A stretch of DNA of 5,054 nt from Butyricicoccus sp. (GTDB taxonomy: Bacteria > Bacillota > Clostridia > Oscillospirales > Butyricicoccaceae). Shown piece by piece: positions 1-5,054 of this stretch (positions are counted from its first letter, which is position 1; the number at the start of each line of letters is the position of its first letter). The notes below the pieces were generated by a model. It made no database searches. It saw only the letters and a list, made by a program, of their open reading frames with translations, and had not been told where the DNA came from. The translations under genes were made by a program, and so were the position numbers. The stretch covers positions 1-5,054 of the forward strand of contig JAUMSA010000218.1 in assembly GCA_031293105.1 (NCBI GenBank). Reading direction: 5' to 3'.

Positions 1-685
1 GAGTAAACGTAATATACAGCGTAGCAACGGATATTCGGTTGCTCATCAGGAAATCAAAGGAATTGGAGGCAGCAAACAAACCGCATAAGCCCAGCGGATA
101 CAGTGCATAAAGCGGTGTGGACGGCAAAACCAGTACCCCAACAGGCGAATGGACAAACGCCAAATACAAATCGTTGTTGATAAAAGGCAGAATATTGGCA
201 GAGTGCAAAGCTTCATAGGTTGTAGGGTCGGTGCCCTGAATCTGGGAAAGATAGGCTTCTGCCGCAATCGGTGTTTGATGTGCCCACAGATGATAACCGG
301 CAAATAGAATGCCGCATTGTGCTAGGAAAAACAGGGCAAAGGCAAGTAAAATTGCCGTGAACATGGCAAAGGGCAGCGCCGCACGCGGGCCGGGCAGGGT
401 AAGCAGGGTATATAGAGGATGGCGCTTGCCATGAAAACTAACCAGAATCCATAAGGAGATGGCTGTACAGAAAAGAACAAATACAATCGAAAAGATTTTG
501 CTGATATGAAACCATTGGCCCGGATTATATACCATAAGCTGATAGGTTGCATAAGCGGTCTGAGGTTGCTGCGCGTAATACCATAGCCAGCCGAGTTCAG
601 CTGCGGCAGCCAGCAGGATCATACCGAAGGTAATCCATTTCAGATACCGGAAGAAAAAACAGGTGAGCTTGTAGTAGTGTTTCAT
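1..685 (-). CDS. Multi-spanning membrane protein, probable ABC-2 type permease component (3' end outside window)
   Basis: The frame is open from ATG at 685 to the left edge, giving 228 residues with no stop. The start is supported by a GGAGGG ribosome site 6 nt upstream. The N-terminus (MKHYYKLTCFFFRYLKW) is basic and aromatic. It leads into hydrophobic segments at about residues 17-37, 62-83 and 104-131, with a further hydrophobic stretch at about 176-205. A loop reading YTLLTLPGPR (about 92-101) just before the third segment resembles the 'TLLxLPxxR' loop I associate with ABC-2 type export permeases that sit beside YtrA-like GntR regulators. No ATPase motifs are present, so an ATP-binding partner would have to be encoded further left. 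It follows the GntR gene by 50 nt on the same strand and is probably controlled by it. Seen: a membrane protein. Inferred: ABC permease. Another integral membrane protein class is possible. Confidence 0.75.
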   Translation of the reverse strand, partial: MKHYYKLTCFFFRYLKWITFGMILLAAAAELGWLWYYAQQPQTAYATYQLMVYNPGQWFHISKIFSIVFVLFCTAISLWILVSFHGKRHPLYTLLTLPGPRAALPFAMFTAILLAFALFFLAQCGILFAGYHLWAHQTPIAAEAYLSQIQGTDPTTYEALHSANILPFINNDLYLAFVHSPVGVLVLPSTPLYALYPLGLCGLFAASNSFDFLMSNRISVATLYITFT

Positions 686-691
686 AAGGGT

Positions 692-697
692 CCCTCC
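692..697 (-). promoter_or_regulatory. Ribosome binding site of the membrane protein gene
   Basis: GGAGGG on the minus strand, 6 nt before the ATG at 685. It supports that start. It lies only 3 nt from the end of the second operator copy, so a protein bound to DNA there would cover the region immediately upstream of it. Confidence 0.75.
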
Positions 698-700
698 CTG

Positions 701-720
701 TGTATTATTCGAGTGGTACA
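701..720. promoter_or_regulatory. Second putative GntR operator, between regulator and membrane gene
   Basis: A 20-bp imperfect inverted repeat, TGTATTA-N6-TGGTACA on the plus strand; the half-sites agree at 5 of 7 positions. It has the same length and spacing as the perfect repeat at 1141-1160, and 18 of 23 positions are identical when 700-722 is aligned with 1140-1162. It overlaps a possible weak minus-strand promoter, TTGCAC (725-730), 17-nt spacer, TAATAC (702-707). A start site from that promoter would fall at about 695, inside the ribosome site of the membrane gene, so a roadblock or accessory operator is as likely as a true promoter. That it binds the adjacent GntR protein is inferred. 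Confidence 0.6.
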
Positions 721-735
721 TAGTGTGCAAAAAAA

Positions 736-1113
736 TTAGTCCTTTTCCCACAGTTCACCGATTAGGGAAATCACACGGGGGAAGGATAGACCGTTATCTT
801 TGGCATCTTGAACGAACTGCTCCACCATGCCGCGGGTCAATTCTTCATCAATACGGTGTAAAACGGCATCATCTACAAAGATAATACTGCCCGCATTGCC
901 ATTGGTCTGGATAAATCCCTCATCTTCCATCAACCGGAAGGCTTTTTGCACCGTATTCGGGTTGACAGCCAGCGTTGCAGCGATTTCGCGGCGCGAGGGG
1001 ATGGGGTCCCCGTTCCGTGCGGTGCGCCGAAAAATCTGACGCTTGACATGAGCGGCAATCTGCTGATAAACCGGTTCACGTGTCGTGAGCGTGAGGTCGT
1101 GAAATTGGACCAC
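736..1113 (-). CDS. GntR family transcriptional regulator, YtrA subfamily
   Basis: A 125-aa DNA-binding regulator of the short YtrA type: a winged helix-turn-helix followed by a short helical tail, with no large effector domain. The wHTH spans about residues 13-80. It opens with EPVYQQIAAHVKRQI and contains IPSRREIAATLAVNPNTVQ (38-56), with the near-invariant VNPNTV recognition helix, then LMEDEGFIQT. The usual PSVREL reads PSRREI here. The tail (about 85-125) is probably the dimerisation element. The start is taken as GTG at 1113, because AGGAGG lies 9 nt upstream and a consensus promoter sits just before it; extending to the upstream ATG at 1344 would run through that promoter. YtrA-type proteins usually repress their own operon together with ABC transporter genes. 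The two inverted repeats and the downstream membrane gene fit that role. The ligand cannot be told from the sequence. Confidence 0.92.
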   Translation of the reverse strand: MVQFHDLTLTTREPVYQQIAAHVKRQIFRRTARNGDPIPSRREIAATLAVNPNTVQKAFRLMEDEGFIQTNGNAGSIIFVDDAVLHRIDEELTRGMVEQFVQDAKDNGLSFPRVISLIGELWEKD

Positions 1114-1122
1114 GGGGTACTC

Positions 1123-1128
1123 CCTCCT
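1123..1128 (-). promoter_or_regulatory. Ribosome binding site deciding the GTG start of the GntR gene
   Basis: A perfect AGGAGG on the minus strand, within GAAAGGAGGGAG, 9 nt before GTG at 1113. No ATG start is similarly placed, so this site fixes the non-ATG start and a 125-residue product. Confidence 0.85.
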
Positions 1129-1140
1129 TTCTTTAGTAAG

Positions 1141-1160
1141 TGTATTATAGCAGTAATACA
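1141..1160. promoter_or_regulatory. Putative GntR (YtrA-type) autoregulatory operator
   Basis: A perfect 7-bp inverted repeat with a 6-bp spacer, TGTATTA-TAGCAG-TAATACA on the plus strand. It covers the -10 element and most of the spacer of the minus-strand GntR promoter, about -4 to -23 relative to the predicted start of transcription. Bound repressor would block RNA polymerase. The (A)GTGTA...TACA outer arms resemble the inverted repeat described for Bacillus YtrA as I recall it (AGTGTA and TACACT arms about 13 nt apart; here 12). A near copy occurs at 701-720. Binding by the GntR protein is inferred. Confidence 0.8.
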
Positions 1161-1172
1161 TAAGGGCGTCAA
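1144..1172 (-). promoter_or_regulatory. Sigma-A type promoter of the GntR-membrane protein unit
   Basis: Minus strand: -35 TTGACG (1167-1172), a 17-nt spacer and a perfect -10 TATAAT (1144-1149). Transcription should start near 1137, giving a leader of about 24 nt before the GTG at 1113, with AGGAGG inside it. The operator at 1141-1160 overlaps the -10, which predicts repression. Confidence 0.87.
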
Positions 1173-1237
1173 TGGCGTTCGCTGACTTTTGGAAACATAT
1201 ACAAACAAACCCGCGTGCTTTTGGCAGGATTGGCCTC

Positions 1238-1266
1238 TTGGCGGGTATGGGGTGGATTGTTATAAT
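1238..1266 (+). promoter_or_regulatory. Extended -10 promoter of the Cys-rich protein gene
   Basis: -35 TTGGCG (1238-1243), a 17-nt spacer, then TGTTATAAT, which is a perfect -10 (1261-1266) with the TGn extension at 1258-1260. The start site should be near 1273, leaving a leader of about 43 nt. The leader holds a weak inverted repeat, GACC-GATT-GGTC (1278-1289). This promoter lies downstream of the alternative ATG at 1172 and argues against that longer start. Confidence 0.8.
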
Positions 1267-1315
1267 GAGTATGATAAGACCGATTGGTCGGAAGAACAAG
1301 AAGAAGGTGTACAAG

Positions 1316-1651
1316 ATGAAAATTGATGGAAATGAATTGGCCATCCGTCAGAATGAACTCGACCAGCAAGGCAAAAAGCAAGAAGCATATGAAATGAAAA
1401 TGGAATTCTTGCGGCAGGTGCGGGAAAGCGGGGATCACTGTCCGTGCAAGGAGGCCTGTCCGCATCACGGCAACTGTTTTGAGTGCGTGACCATTCATCG
1501 TGGACATCGAGATCATCTGCCAATGTGTTTATGGGATATGATTAACGAGCGGGTTGCCGCGCTCTCGCATTTGACCGAAGGGTCGCTGCACGCCTATGAG
1601 GCACAGCATAAGGCAGATTGTGCTGGATGTACCGGCTGTTCCAAGGAATAA
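1316..1651 (+). CDS. Small Cys/His-rich protein of unknown function, probable metal binder
   Basis: A 111-aa, probably cytoplasmic protein that I cannot assign to a named family. Residues 5-38 are charged and helix-like (NELAIRQNELDQQGKKQEAYEMKMEF begins this part; no hydrophobic segment). Residues 41-71 hold a dense cluster: Cys42, 44, 48, 54, 57 and 71 with His41, 50, 51, 61, 64 and 67, in the pattern CPC-x3-CPHHGNC-x2-C, then LPMC. The C-terminus carries CAGCTGC (Cys102, 105, 108) two residues before the end. Nine cysteines with this spacing suggest zinc or an iron-sulfur cluster, but the metal cannot be chosen from sequence. The start at 1316 is supported by AGAAGG (1302-1307) 8 nt upstream and the promoter at 1238-1266. 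The gene stands alone, between its own promoter and a hairpin terminator, and is divergent from the GntR unit. Confidence 0.85.
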   Translation: MKIDGNELAIRQNELDQQGKKQEAYEMKMEFLRQVRESGDHCPCKEACPHHGNCFECVTIHRGHRDHLPMCLWDMINERVAALSHLTEGSLHAYEAQHKADCAGCTGCSKE

Positions 1652-1696
1652 AAAAAACGGACGTGAAAGGCAGGGGCCGGACACGTCCATTTTTTC
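1652..1696. terminator. Rho-independent terminator after the Cys-rich gene, A/T-flanked on both sides
   Basis: The hairpin GGACGTG (1659-1665) and CACGTCC (1682-1688) is a 7-bp perfect stem around a 16-nt loop, which can itself pair GGC with GCC. It is followed by ATTTTTT (1689-1695) and preceded by a run of A, so the stem can extend into A-T pairs. It begins directly after the stop codon at 1649-1651. The symmetry allows function on either strand, though no minus-strand gene is seen to need it. Confidence 0.85.
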
Positions 1697-1703
1697 GGGG
1701 GAA

Positions 1704-1732
1704 TTGCAAATGCAGATAAATTCTGCTATGCT
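1704..1732 (+). promoter_or_regulatory. Extended -10 promoter of the peptidase-MATE operon
   Basis: -35 TTGCAA (1704-1709), a 17-nt spacer, -10 TATGCT (1727-1732) preceded by TGC (1724-1726), an extended -10. The predicted start near 1739 leaves a leader of about 29 nt containing GGGGAG (1753-1758), 9 nt before the ATG at 1768. It begins 8 nt after the preceding terminator, so the operon is insulated from the upstream gene. Confidence 0.78.
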
Positions 1733-1767
1733 GGAACGAGTGTAAATCAAAAGGGGAGAAATTTGAA

Positions 1768-3210
1768 ATGTCGTTTACCAATCAGGAGATTATAGACGGC
1801 GTCCTTGCGGCGTTTTATCCGCTGTGTGCCATTCCGCATGGCTCTGGCCGGGAACGGGCCATTGCTGACTATTTGGAGCGCAAGCTGCGAACGTTAGGTG
1901 CCTGTGTGCAGCGGGATGCCATACACAACATCTGGGCGGATGTACCCGGAACCGAGGGACTGGACAACGCGCCCATAATCGCCTTGCAAGCGCATATGGA
2001 TATGGTGTGTGCGGTTGGTACAGCGGACTATGATGCCGCATCCAGCCCGATTGAAACATGCATACAGGACGGTTGGCTGTCAACTGGTGGACGGTCGTCG
2101 CTGGGGGCGGATTGCGGCGCTGGGGTCGCGTTGATCTTATGGCTGCTGGAGCAGGATATTCCCCATCCGCCGCTGCGTATCCTGTTTACCGCGCAGGAGG
2201 AAATCGGACTGAATGGCGCACGGGAGATTGATGCGAGAAGTGTCGAAGGCGTGCGAGAATTAATCAACTTGGATGGCTTTTCGTCGCAGCGTATTTTGGT
2301 TGGCGCTGCGGGTGGTACGCGCGAACATTATGCCCGGGCGCTGGAAACCGTACCGTCGCCAGCGGGCAAATCCTATCGCATTACGATATCCGGTCTGACC
2401 GGGGGACATTCTGGTTTTGATATCGAAAAGCGGCGCGGCAATGCCATCCTTTGGATGGGGGAATTACTGCGGCGGCTGCAAACCAAAACGCCGTTTGCCA
2501 TTGCTTCACTGCATGGCGGACAGGCGTTCAATGCCATCCCCTATCAGTGCCTGGCCGAGATTGTGACCGCGGTATCGATTGAGCAAGCAGCTACGGATTT
2601 TGCGCAGGAGATTCAAAGCCGGCATGTGGCGACCGATCCGCAGGCAAAGATTACGATTGAACCATGCGAGAAGCCTGCGCGGGTATGGGCGGGCAGCGTC
2701 ACCAGCGGTATGCTGCCCTTGCTGGGCGGCTTTGCCGACGGCGTATATGCGATGCATCCGGAATTACCGGGTGTGGTCAGTGATTCGTCCAATTTGGGAC
2801 GGGTCTATGAGCAGGATGGAGCCATTTGTTTGGACGCGATGATTCGCTTCATGGATGTGCAAGCCGAAATGGCACTGCGGCAGAGCCATCAACTGGTAGC
2901 CGGGATGTGCGGCTTTGCCGGGTCTGTGCGTACCCGGTATCCGGCTTGGCCTGCTGAGCCAGATAGTGCCTTGGCCAAACGGATGCGGCAGCTGCATCAG
3001 AAATATATACCTGGTGAACCGCAAATCGTTGCGCAGCATGTTGGTTTGGAACCGTCCTATTTTTATGCGAAAAACCCGAACCTATCCTGTATTGGACTGG
3101 GAATGGATATCGAAGGCTGTCATTCGCCGGACGAGCGATGGCGCCTGGACAGTATTCCGCCGCTGGCCCGAATGCTGATGGAATATCTGGCACAGCCTGT
3201 GGCAAACTAA
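1768..3210 (+). CDS. pepD: Aminoacyl-histidine dipeptidase, M20C family (PepD-like)
   Basis: A 480-aa cytoplasmic di-zinc peptidase that, by family, hydrolyses Xaa-His and other unblocked dipeptides; PepD proteins are usually about 485 aa, so it is full length. The M20 metal ligands can be followed: His76 with Asp78 (LQAHMDMV), bridging Asp115 (LGADCGAG), catalytic Glu144 and ligand Glu145 (TAQEEIGLNGA), Asp169 (LINLDG) and His452 (GCHSPDERW). The lid and dimerisation domain falls at about 190-380 and starts with GLTGGHSGFDIEKRRGNAI, including the family His214. Departures from the common pattern are Cys116 where Asn is usual (GADNG), and GFSSQ after LINLD where an acidic run is usual, so substrate range may differ. 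The start is fixed by GGGGAG 9 nt upstream. It heads an operon with the MATE gene, 20 nt downstream. Family assignment is firm; exact substrate is inferred. Confidence 0.93.
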   Translation: MSFTNQEIIDGVLAAFYPLCAIPHGSGRERAIADYLERKLRTLGACVQRDAIHNIWADVPGTEGLDNAPIIALQAHMDMVCAVGTADYDAASSPIETCIQDGWLSTGGRSSLGADCGAGVALILWLLEQDIPHPPLRILFTAQEEIGLNGAREIDARSVEGVRELINLDGFSSQRILVGAAGGTREHYARALETVPSPAGKSYRITISGLTGGHSGFDIEKRRGNAILWMGELLRRLQTKTPFAIASLHGGQAFNAIPYQCLAEIVTAVSIEQAATDFAQEIQSRHVATDPQAKITIEPCEKPARVWAGSVTSGMLPLLGGFADGVYAMHPELPGVVSDSSNLGRVYEQDGAICLDAMIRFMDVQAEMALRQSHQLVAGMCGFAGSVRTRYPAWPAEPDSALAKRMRQLHQKYIPGEPQIVAQHVGLEPSYFYAKNPNLSCIGLGMDIEGCHSPDERWRLDSIPPLARMLMEYLAQPVAN

Positions 3211-3219
3211 AGAAAAAAA

Positions 3220-3223
3220 GGGG
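3220..3223 (+). promoter_or_regulatory. Ribosome binding site deciding the MATE start
   Basis: GGGG within AAAAAGGGGAAA, 7 nt before ATG at 3231. It favours this start over the in-frame ATG at 3138, which lies inside the peptidase coding sequence and would add 31 residues without membrane character. Confidence 0.7.
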
Positions 3224-3230
3224 AAACACG

Positions 3231-4559
3231 ATGGCAAAACAAATGGATCTTTTGCGGGACCGTCCATCCAGTTTGTATTTTCGATATTTGATGCCTTCGG
3301 TCAGTGCGTCGCTCGTCACATCGATCTATATTTTGGCCGATACCATCATGATTGGGCGAGGCTGCGGTGCGGAAGCGCTGGCAGCGCTCAATTTGGTTCT
3401 TCCGGTTTTTGCAGTGCTGTTTGCTTGCGGGACGCTGTTTGGTGTAGGCGGTGGGGTGTTATATTCGGTTGCGCGTGGCAATGGGGATGCGGAACGGGCG
3501 CAAAGCATCTGGTCCACGTCGGTTTGCTTGGTCGTAGGTGTAGCGCTTGCGTTGCTGCTGATCGGGGGACTGGCGTTCCGACCGCTTTGTTATGCATTAG
3601 GCGCTGATGAAAGCAATATCCAAATGGTGATGGAATACGCCCAATTTATTGTATATGGCGCTCCAGTTTTTGTGTTATCCTACTTTTTGCAGGCATTTGT
3701 GCGCAACGATCAGGACCCCAAACGAGCTATGGCCGGGGTGCTGAGCGGTGCGGCGGTCAATATTGTTTTGGATTATATTTTTATTTTTTCCATGCACCTG
3801 GGTCTGCCAGGTGGTGCAGCCGCCACGCTCCTCGGCAATATCGTGACCGCAACGGTCGTTCTGACCCATTTGCGTTCGCCGCGTAACCAGCTGCATTTTT
3901 CCAAGAAAACTATTCGCCTACATCTGTCCGGCGAAATTATACTGTCCGGTGCTCCGTCCTTTTTTATTGAAGCAGCGTCTGGTCTGATTACCTTTACGTT
4001 TAACCGGCAGCTTTTGCGGTATTTGGGACATGCCGGTGTGGTTGCCTATGGCGTTGTGGCGAACTATGCGCTGGTTATGCAGTCGCTGTTTAACGGGGTC
4101 GGACAAGCTGCGCAGCCAGTCATGGCAACCAACTATGGAGCCGGGCAGCGTCCGCGCGTGCACCGGGTACGCACCATGGGCGTGGTGACAGTGGTGATTT
4201 TAGCATGTGCAGCAGTTTGGTGTGCGTACGCCTTTCCGCAGATTATGACGGCGCTGTTTGTCGAGCCGACTGCGGAGTTGCTTGCTTTGTCGGTACCTGC
4301 GCTGTACACCTATTTCCCAGCGTTTTTGCCGTTTGGTATCAATCTGTTTTTGACAACATATTTGCAGTCGATTGTCCGCGCCACACCGGCGCTGGCAATC
4401 ATGATTTTGCGCGGCGTTGTGCTGCCCGTGTTGTTTGCGATGGTGCTGCCCATATTGTTTGGCGGCTTTGCCATTTTTGCTGCGGTGCTGTGCGCCGAAG
4501 GGATTACGAGCCTACTTGCTATTGGTTTATCGATTTATCATGCCCGGCATGGCGGATAA
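3231..4559 (+). CDS. MATE family multidrug/cation-coupled efflux transporter
   Basis: A 442-aa integral membrane protein matching the usual MATE length (about 440-470 aa, 12 helices in two homologous halves). The first half opens with SSLYFRYLMPSVSASLVTSI and then IYILADTIMIGRG (32-44), a MepA/DinF-like version of the family's VDTIFIG segment. VNIVLDYIFIF (176-186) and GLPGGAAATLLGN (191-203) match the conserved region before helix 6. The second half shows the NGVGQAAQPVMATNYGAG block (288-305), typical of helix 8 and its loop. Hydrophobic segments are spread over the whole length. MATE pumps export drugs or metabolites by Na+ or H+ antiport; the substrate here is unknown. The gene is 20 nt after the peptidase gene with no terminator between, so the two are probably co-transcribed. 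The MepA-like branch is a likely but unproven placement. Confidence 0.92.
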   Translation: MAKQMDLLRDRPSSLYFRYLMPSVSASLVTSIYILADTIMIGRGCGAEALAALNLVLPVFAVLFACGTLFGVGGGVLYSVARGNGDAERAQSIWSTSVCLVVGVALALLLIGGLAFRPLCYALGADESNIQMVMEYAQFIVYGAPVFVLSYFLQAFVRNDQDPKRAMAGVLSGAAVNIVLDYIFIFSMHLGLPGGAAATLLGNIVTATVVLTHLRSPRNQLHFSKKTIRLHLSGEIILSGAPSFFIEAASGLITFTFNRQLLRYLGHAGVVAYGVVANYALVMQSLFNGVGQAAQPVMATNYGAGQRPRVHRVRTMGVVTVVILACAAVWCAYAFPQIMTALFVEPTAELLALSVPALYTYFPAFLPFGINLFLTTYLQSIVRATPALAIMILRGVVLPVLFAMVLPILFGGFAIFAAVLCAEGITSLLAIGLSIYHARHGG

Positions 4560-4562
4560 AAG

Positions 4563-4598
4563 AACAGGCGCGTCCTCACTTCGGAGGACGCGCCTGTT
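4563..4598. terminator. Shared hairpin terminator between convergent MATE and Sir2 genes
   Basis: A 15-bp perfect stem, AACAGGCGCGTCCTC (4563-4577) with GAGGACGCGCCTGTT (4584-4598), and a 6-nt ACTTCG loop. It lies 3 nt after the MATE stop and 11 nt from the Sir2 stop. On the minus strand it is followed by TCTTTTATCC, a modest U-rich tail, so it looks like a Rho-independent terminator for the Sir2 gene. On the plus strand the stem ends in TT and then GACATACC, with no U-tract, so stopping of the MATE transcript may rely on the stem alone. Confidence 0.85.
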
Positions 4599-4609
4599 GA
4601 CATACCGAA

Positions 4610-5054
4610 TTAACTTTGAGAAAATACCTGGCCAATTGGTTCGTGAATGACCAGATCGGCCCGCCGGTCGGCTGGGGTGGCATCTTTGTTTATGAGCACC
4701 AATTTGTTACCTATGTAGTAATCGATCAATCCGGCCGCCGGATAGACAGCGAGCGAGGTACCACCGATAATCAGCATGTCGGCATGGGCGATATATTCCA
4801 CACTTTTCCGCAGAATATGATTGTCCAAACTTTCTTCATACAGCACGACATCGGGCTTGATAATGCCACCGCAAGGGCAGGTGGGGACCCCGGTGCTATT
4901 CTGGATATCTTTCGGAGAGAAAGAACGATGGCACCGCATGCAGAAATTGCGATGTATCGAGCCGTGCAGCTCAAGCACCTCCTGTGAACCAGCCGCCTGG
5001 TGCAAGCCATCGATGTTCTGCGTGATGACAGCGCGCAGTTTCCCTGCTTTCTCC
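4610..5054 (-). CDS. Sir2 family NAD-dependent protein deacylase (C-terminal 147 residues; N-terminus outside window)
   Basis: The frame enters from the right edge (first full codon 5051-5053) and ends at TAA 4612-4610. Motifs, in fragment numbering: TQNIDGLH (11-18), which binds NAD; the catalytic His30 in LELHGS; a zinc module with Cys38 and 41 (FCMRC) and Cys59 and 61 (TCPCGG); then IKPDVVLYEE (65-74), IIGGTSLAVYPA (95-106) and VLINKDAT (119-126), the Rossmann-fold NAD contacts. The protein removes acetyl or other acyl groups from lysine, using NAD+ and releasing nicotinamide. IKPDVVLYEE replaces the RPDVVxFGE of CobB-like enzymes, a form I associate with clostridial sirtuins. The second zinc pair is CxC rather than the common CxxC. 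What is missing is roughly the first 90-100 residues, including the GAG(I/A)S NAD site. It is convergent with the MATE gene and shares no promoter with it. Confidence 0.93.
   Translation of the reverse strand, partial: EKAGKLRAVITQNIDGLHQAAGSQEVLELHGSIHRNFCMRCHRSFSPKDIQNSTGVPTCPCGGIIKPDVVLYEESLDNHILRKSVEYIAHADMLIIGGTSLAVYPAAGLIDYYIGNKLVLINKDATPADRRADLVIHEPIGQVFSQS

Noticed and set aside
46..552. Minus-strand frames of 85 and 76 codons with complete start and stop.
   Set aside because: They are out of frame with the 228-codon open frame from 685 to the edge, which has a ribosome site, membrane segments and no stop; these are shadows.
725..740. A run of seven T on the minus strand directly after the GntR stop codon, suggesting a terminator.
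   Set aside because: No stem-loop can be drawn immediately upstream of the T run, so it is not a credible Rho-independent terminator; read-through into the membrane gene is expected.
1278..1289. A short inverted repeat (GACC-GATT-GGTC) in the leader of the Cys-rich gene, considered as an operator or riboswitch element.
   Set aside because: The 4-bp stem is too short to support, and the whole leader is only about 43 nt, too small for a known riboswitch.
1172..1315. An upstream ATG at 1172 in frame with the Cys-rich gene, with AAGGG 5 nt before it, giving a 159-aa form with a mildly hydrophobic N-terminus.
   Set aside because: A TTGGCG-N17-TGTTATAAT promoter lies inside this stretch (1238-1266), and a good ribosome site precedes ATG 1316. 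The added residues look like translated intergenic DNA. A longer form cannot be fully excluded.
4205..4650. Plus-strand Cys-rich frames (131 and 77 codons) overlapping the end of the MATE gene.
   Set aside because: They are out-of-frame readings of the MATE gene; the cysteines come from TGT/TGC in a hydrophobic coding region, and the frames run through the terminator hairpin.
4616..4987. A plus-strand 123-codon frame opposite the Sir2 gene.
   Set aside because: It is the antisense of a region with complete Sir2 motifs, has no recognisable ribosome site and shows no family signature.

Overview
The window looks like chromosomal DNA from a low-to-mid GC Firmicute, most likely a gut-type member of the Clostridia. 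This is an inference. It rests on strong purine-rich Shine-Dalgarno sites before every complete gene, sigma-A promoters with 17-nt spacers, a YtrA-type GntR regulator, a clostridial-looking class of Sir2 deacylase (IKPDVVLYEE motif) and a small Cys/His-rich protein of a kind I associate with Clostridia. I see no mobile element, tRNA, rRNA or CRISPR array.

Layout: (1) Positions 1-1172, minus strand, hold a two-gene unit. A promoter and operator lie at 1141-1172, followed by a 125-aa YtrA-type GntR repressor (1113-736, GTG start), then a multi-spanning membrane protein that runs off the left edge (685-1). The membrane protein resembles the permease part of an ABC-2 type exporter. A second copy of the operator sits in the 50-nt gap between the two genes. 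(2) Positions 1238-1696, plus strand, hold a monocistronic unit: an extended -10 promoter, a 111-aa Cys/His-rich protein of unknown function and a hairpin terminator. (3) Positions 1704-4559, plus strand, hold a two-gene operon: an extended -10 promoter, an M20C-type aminoacyl-histidine dipeptidase (PepD-like) and, 20 nt later, a MATE-family efflux transporter. (4) Positions 4563-4598 carry a 15-bp perfect hairpin between convergent genes. (5) Positions 4610-5054, minus strand, hold the C-terminal 147 residues of a Sir2 NAD-dependent protein deacylase cut by the right edge.

The best-supported regulatory story is in the first unit. The GntR repressor probably shuts off its own promoter and may also act just upstream of the membrane gene, because two 20-bp inverted repeats with the same spacing (18 of 23 positions identical over the wider alignment) lie at exactly these two places. 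The peptidase and MATE pump are probably co-transcribed, but nothing in the sequence shows a shared substrate. I see no clearly new biological system. The paired operators and the unassigned Cys-rich protein are the items most worth following up.
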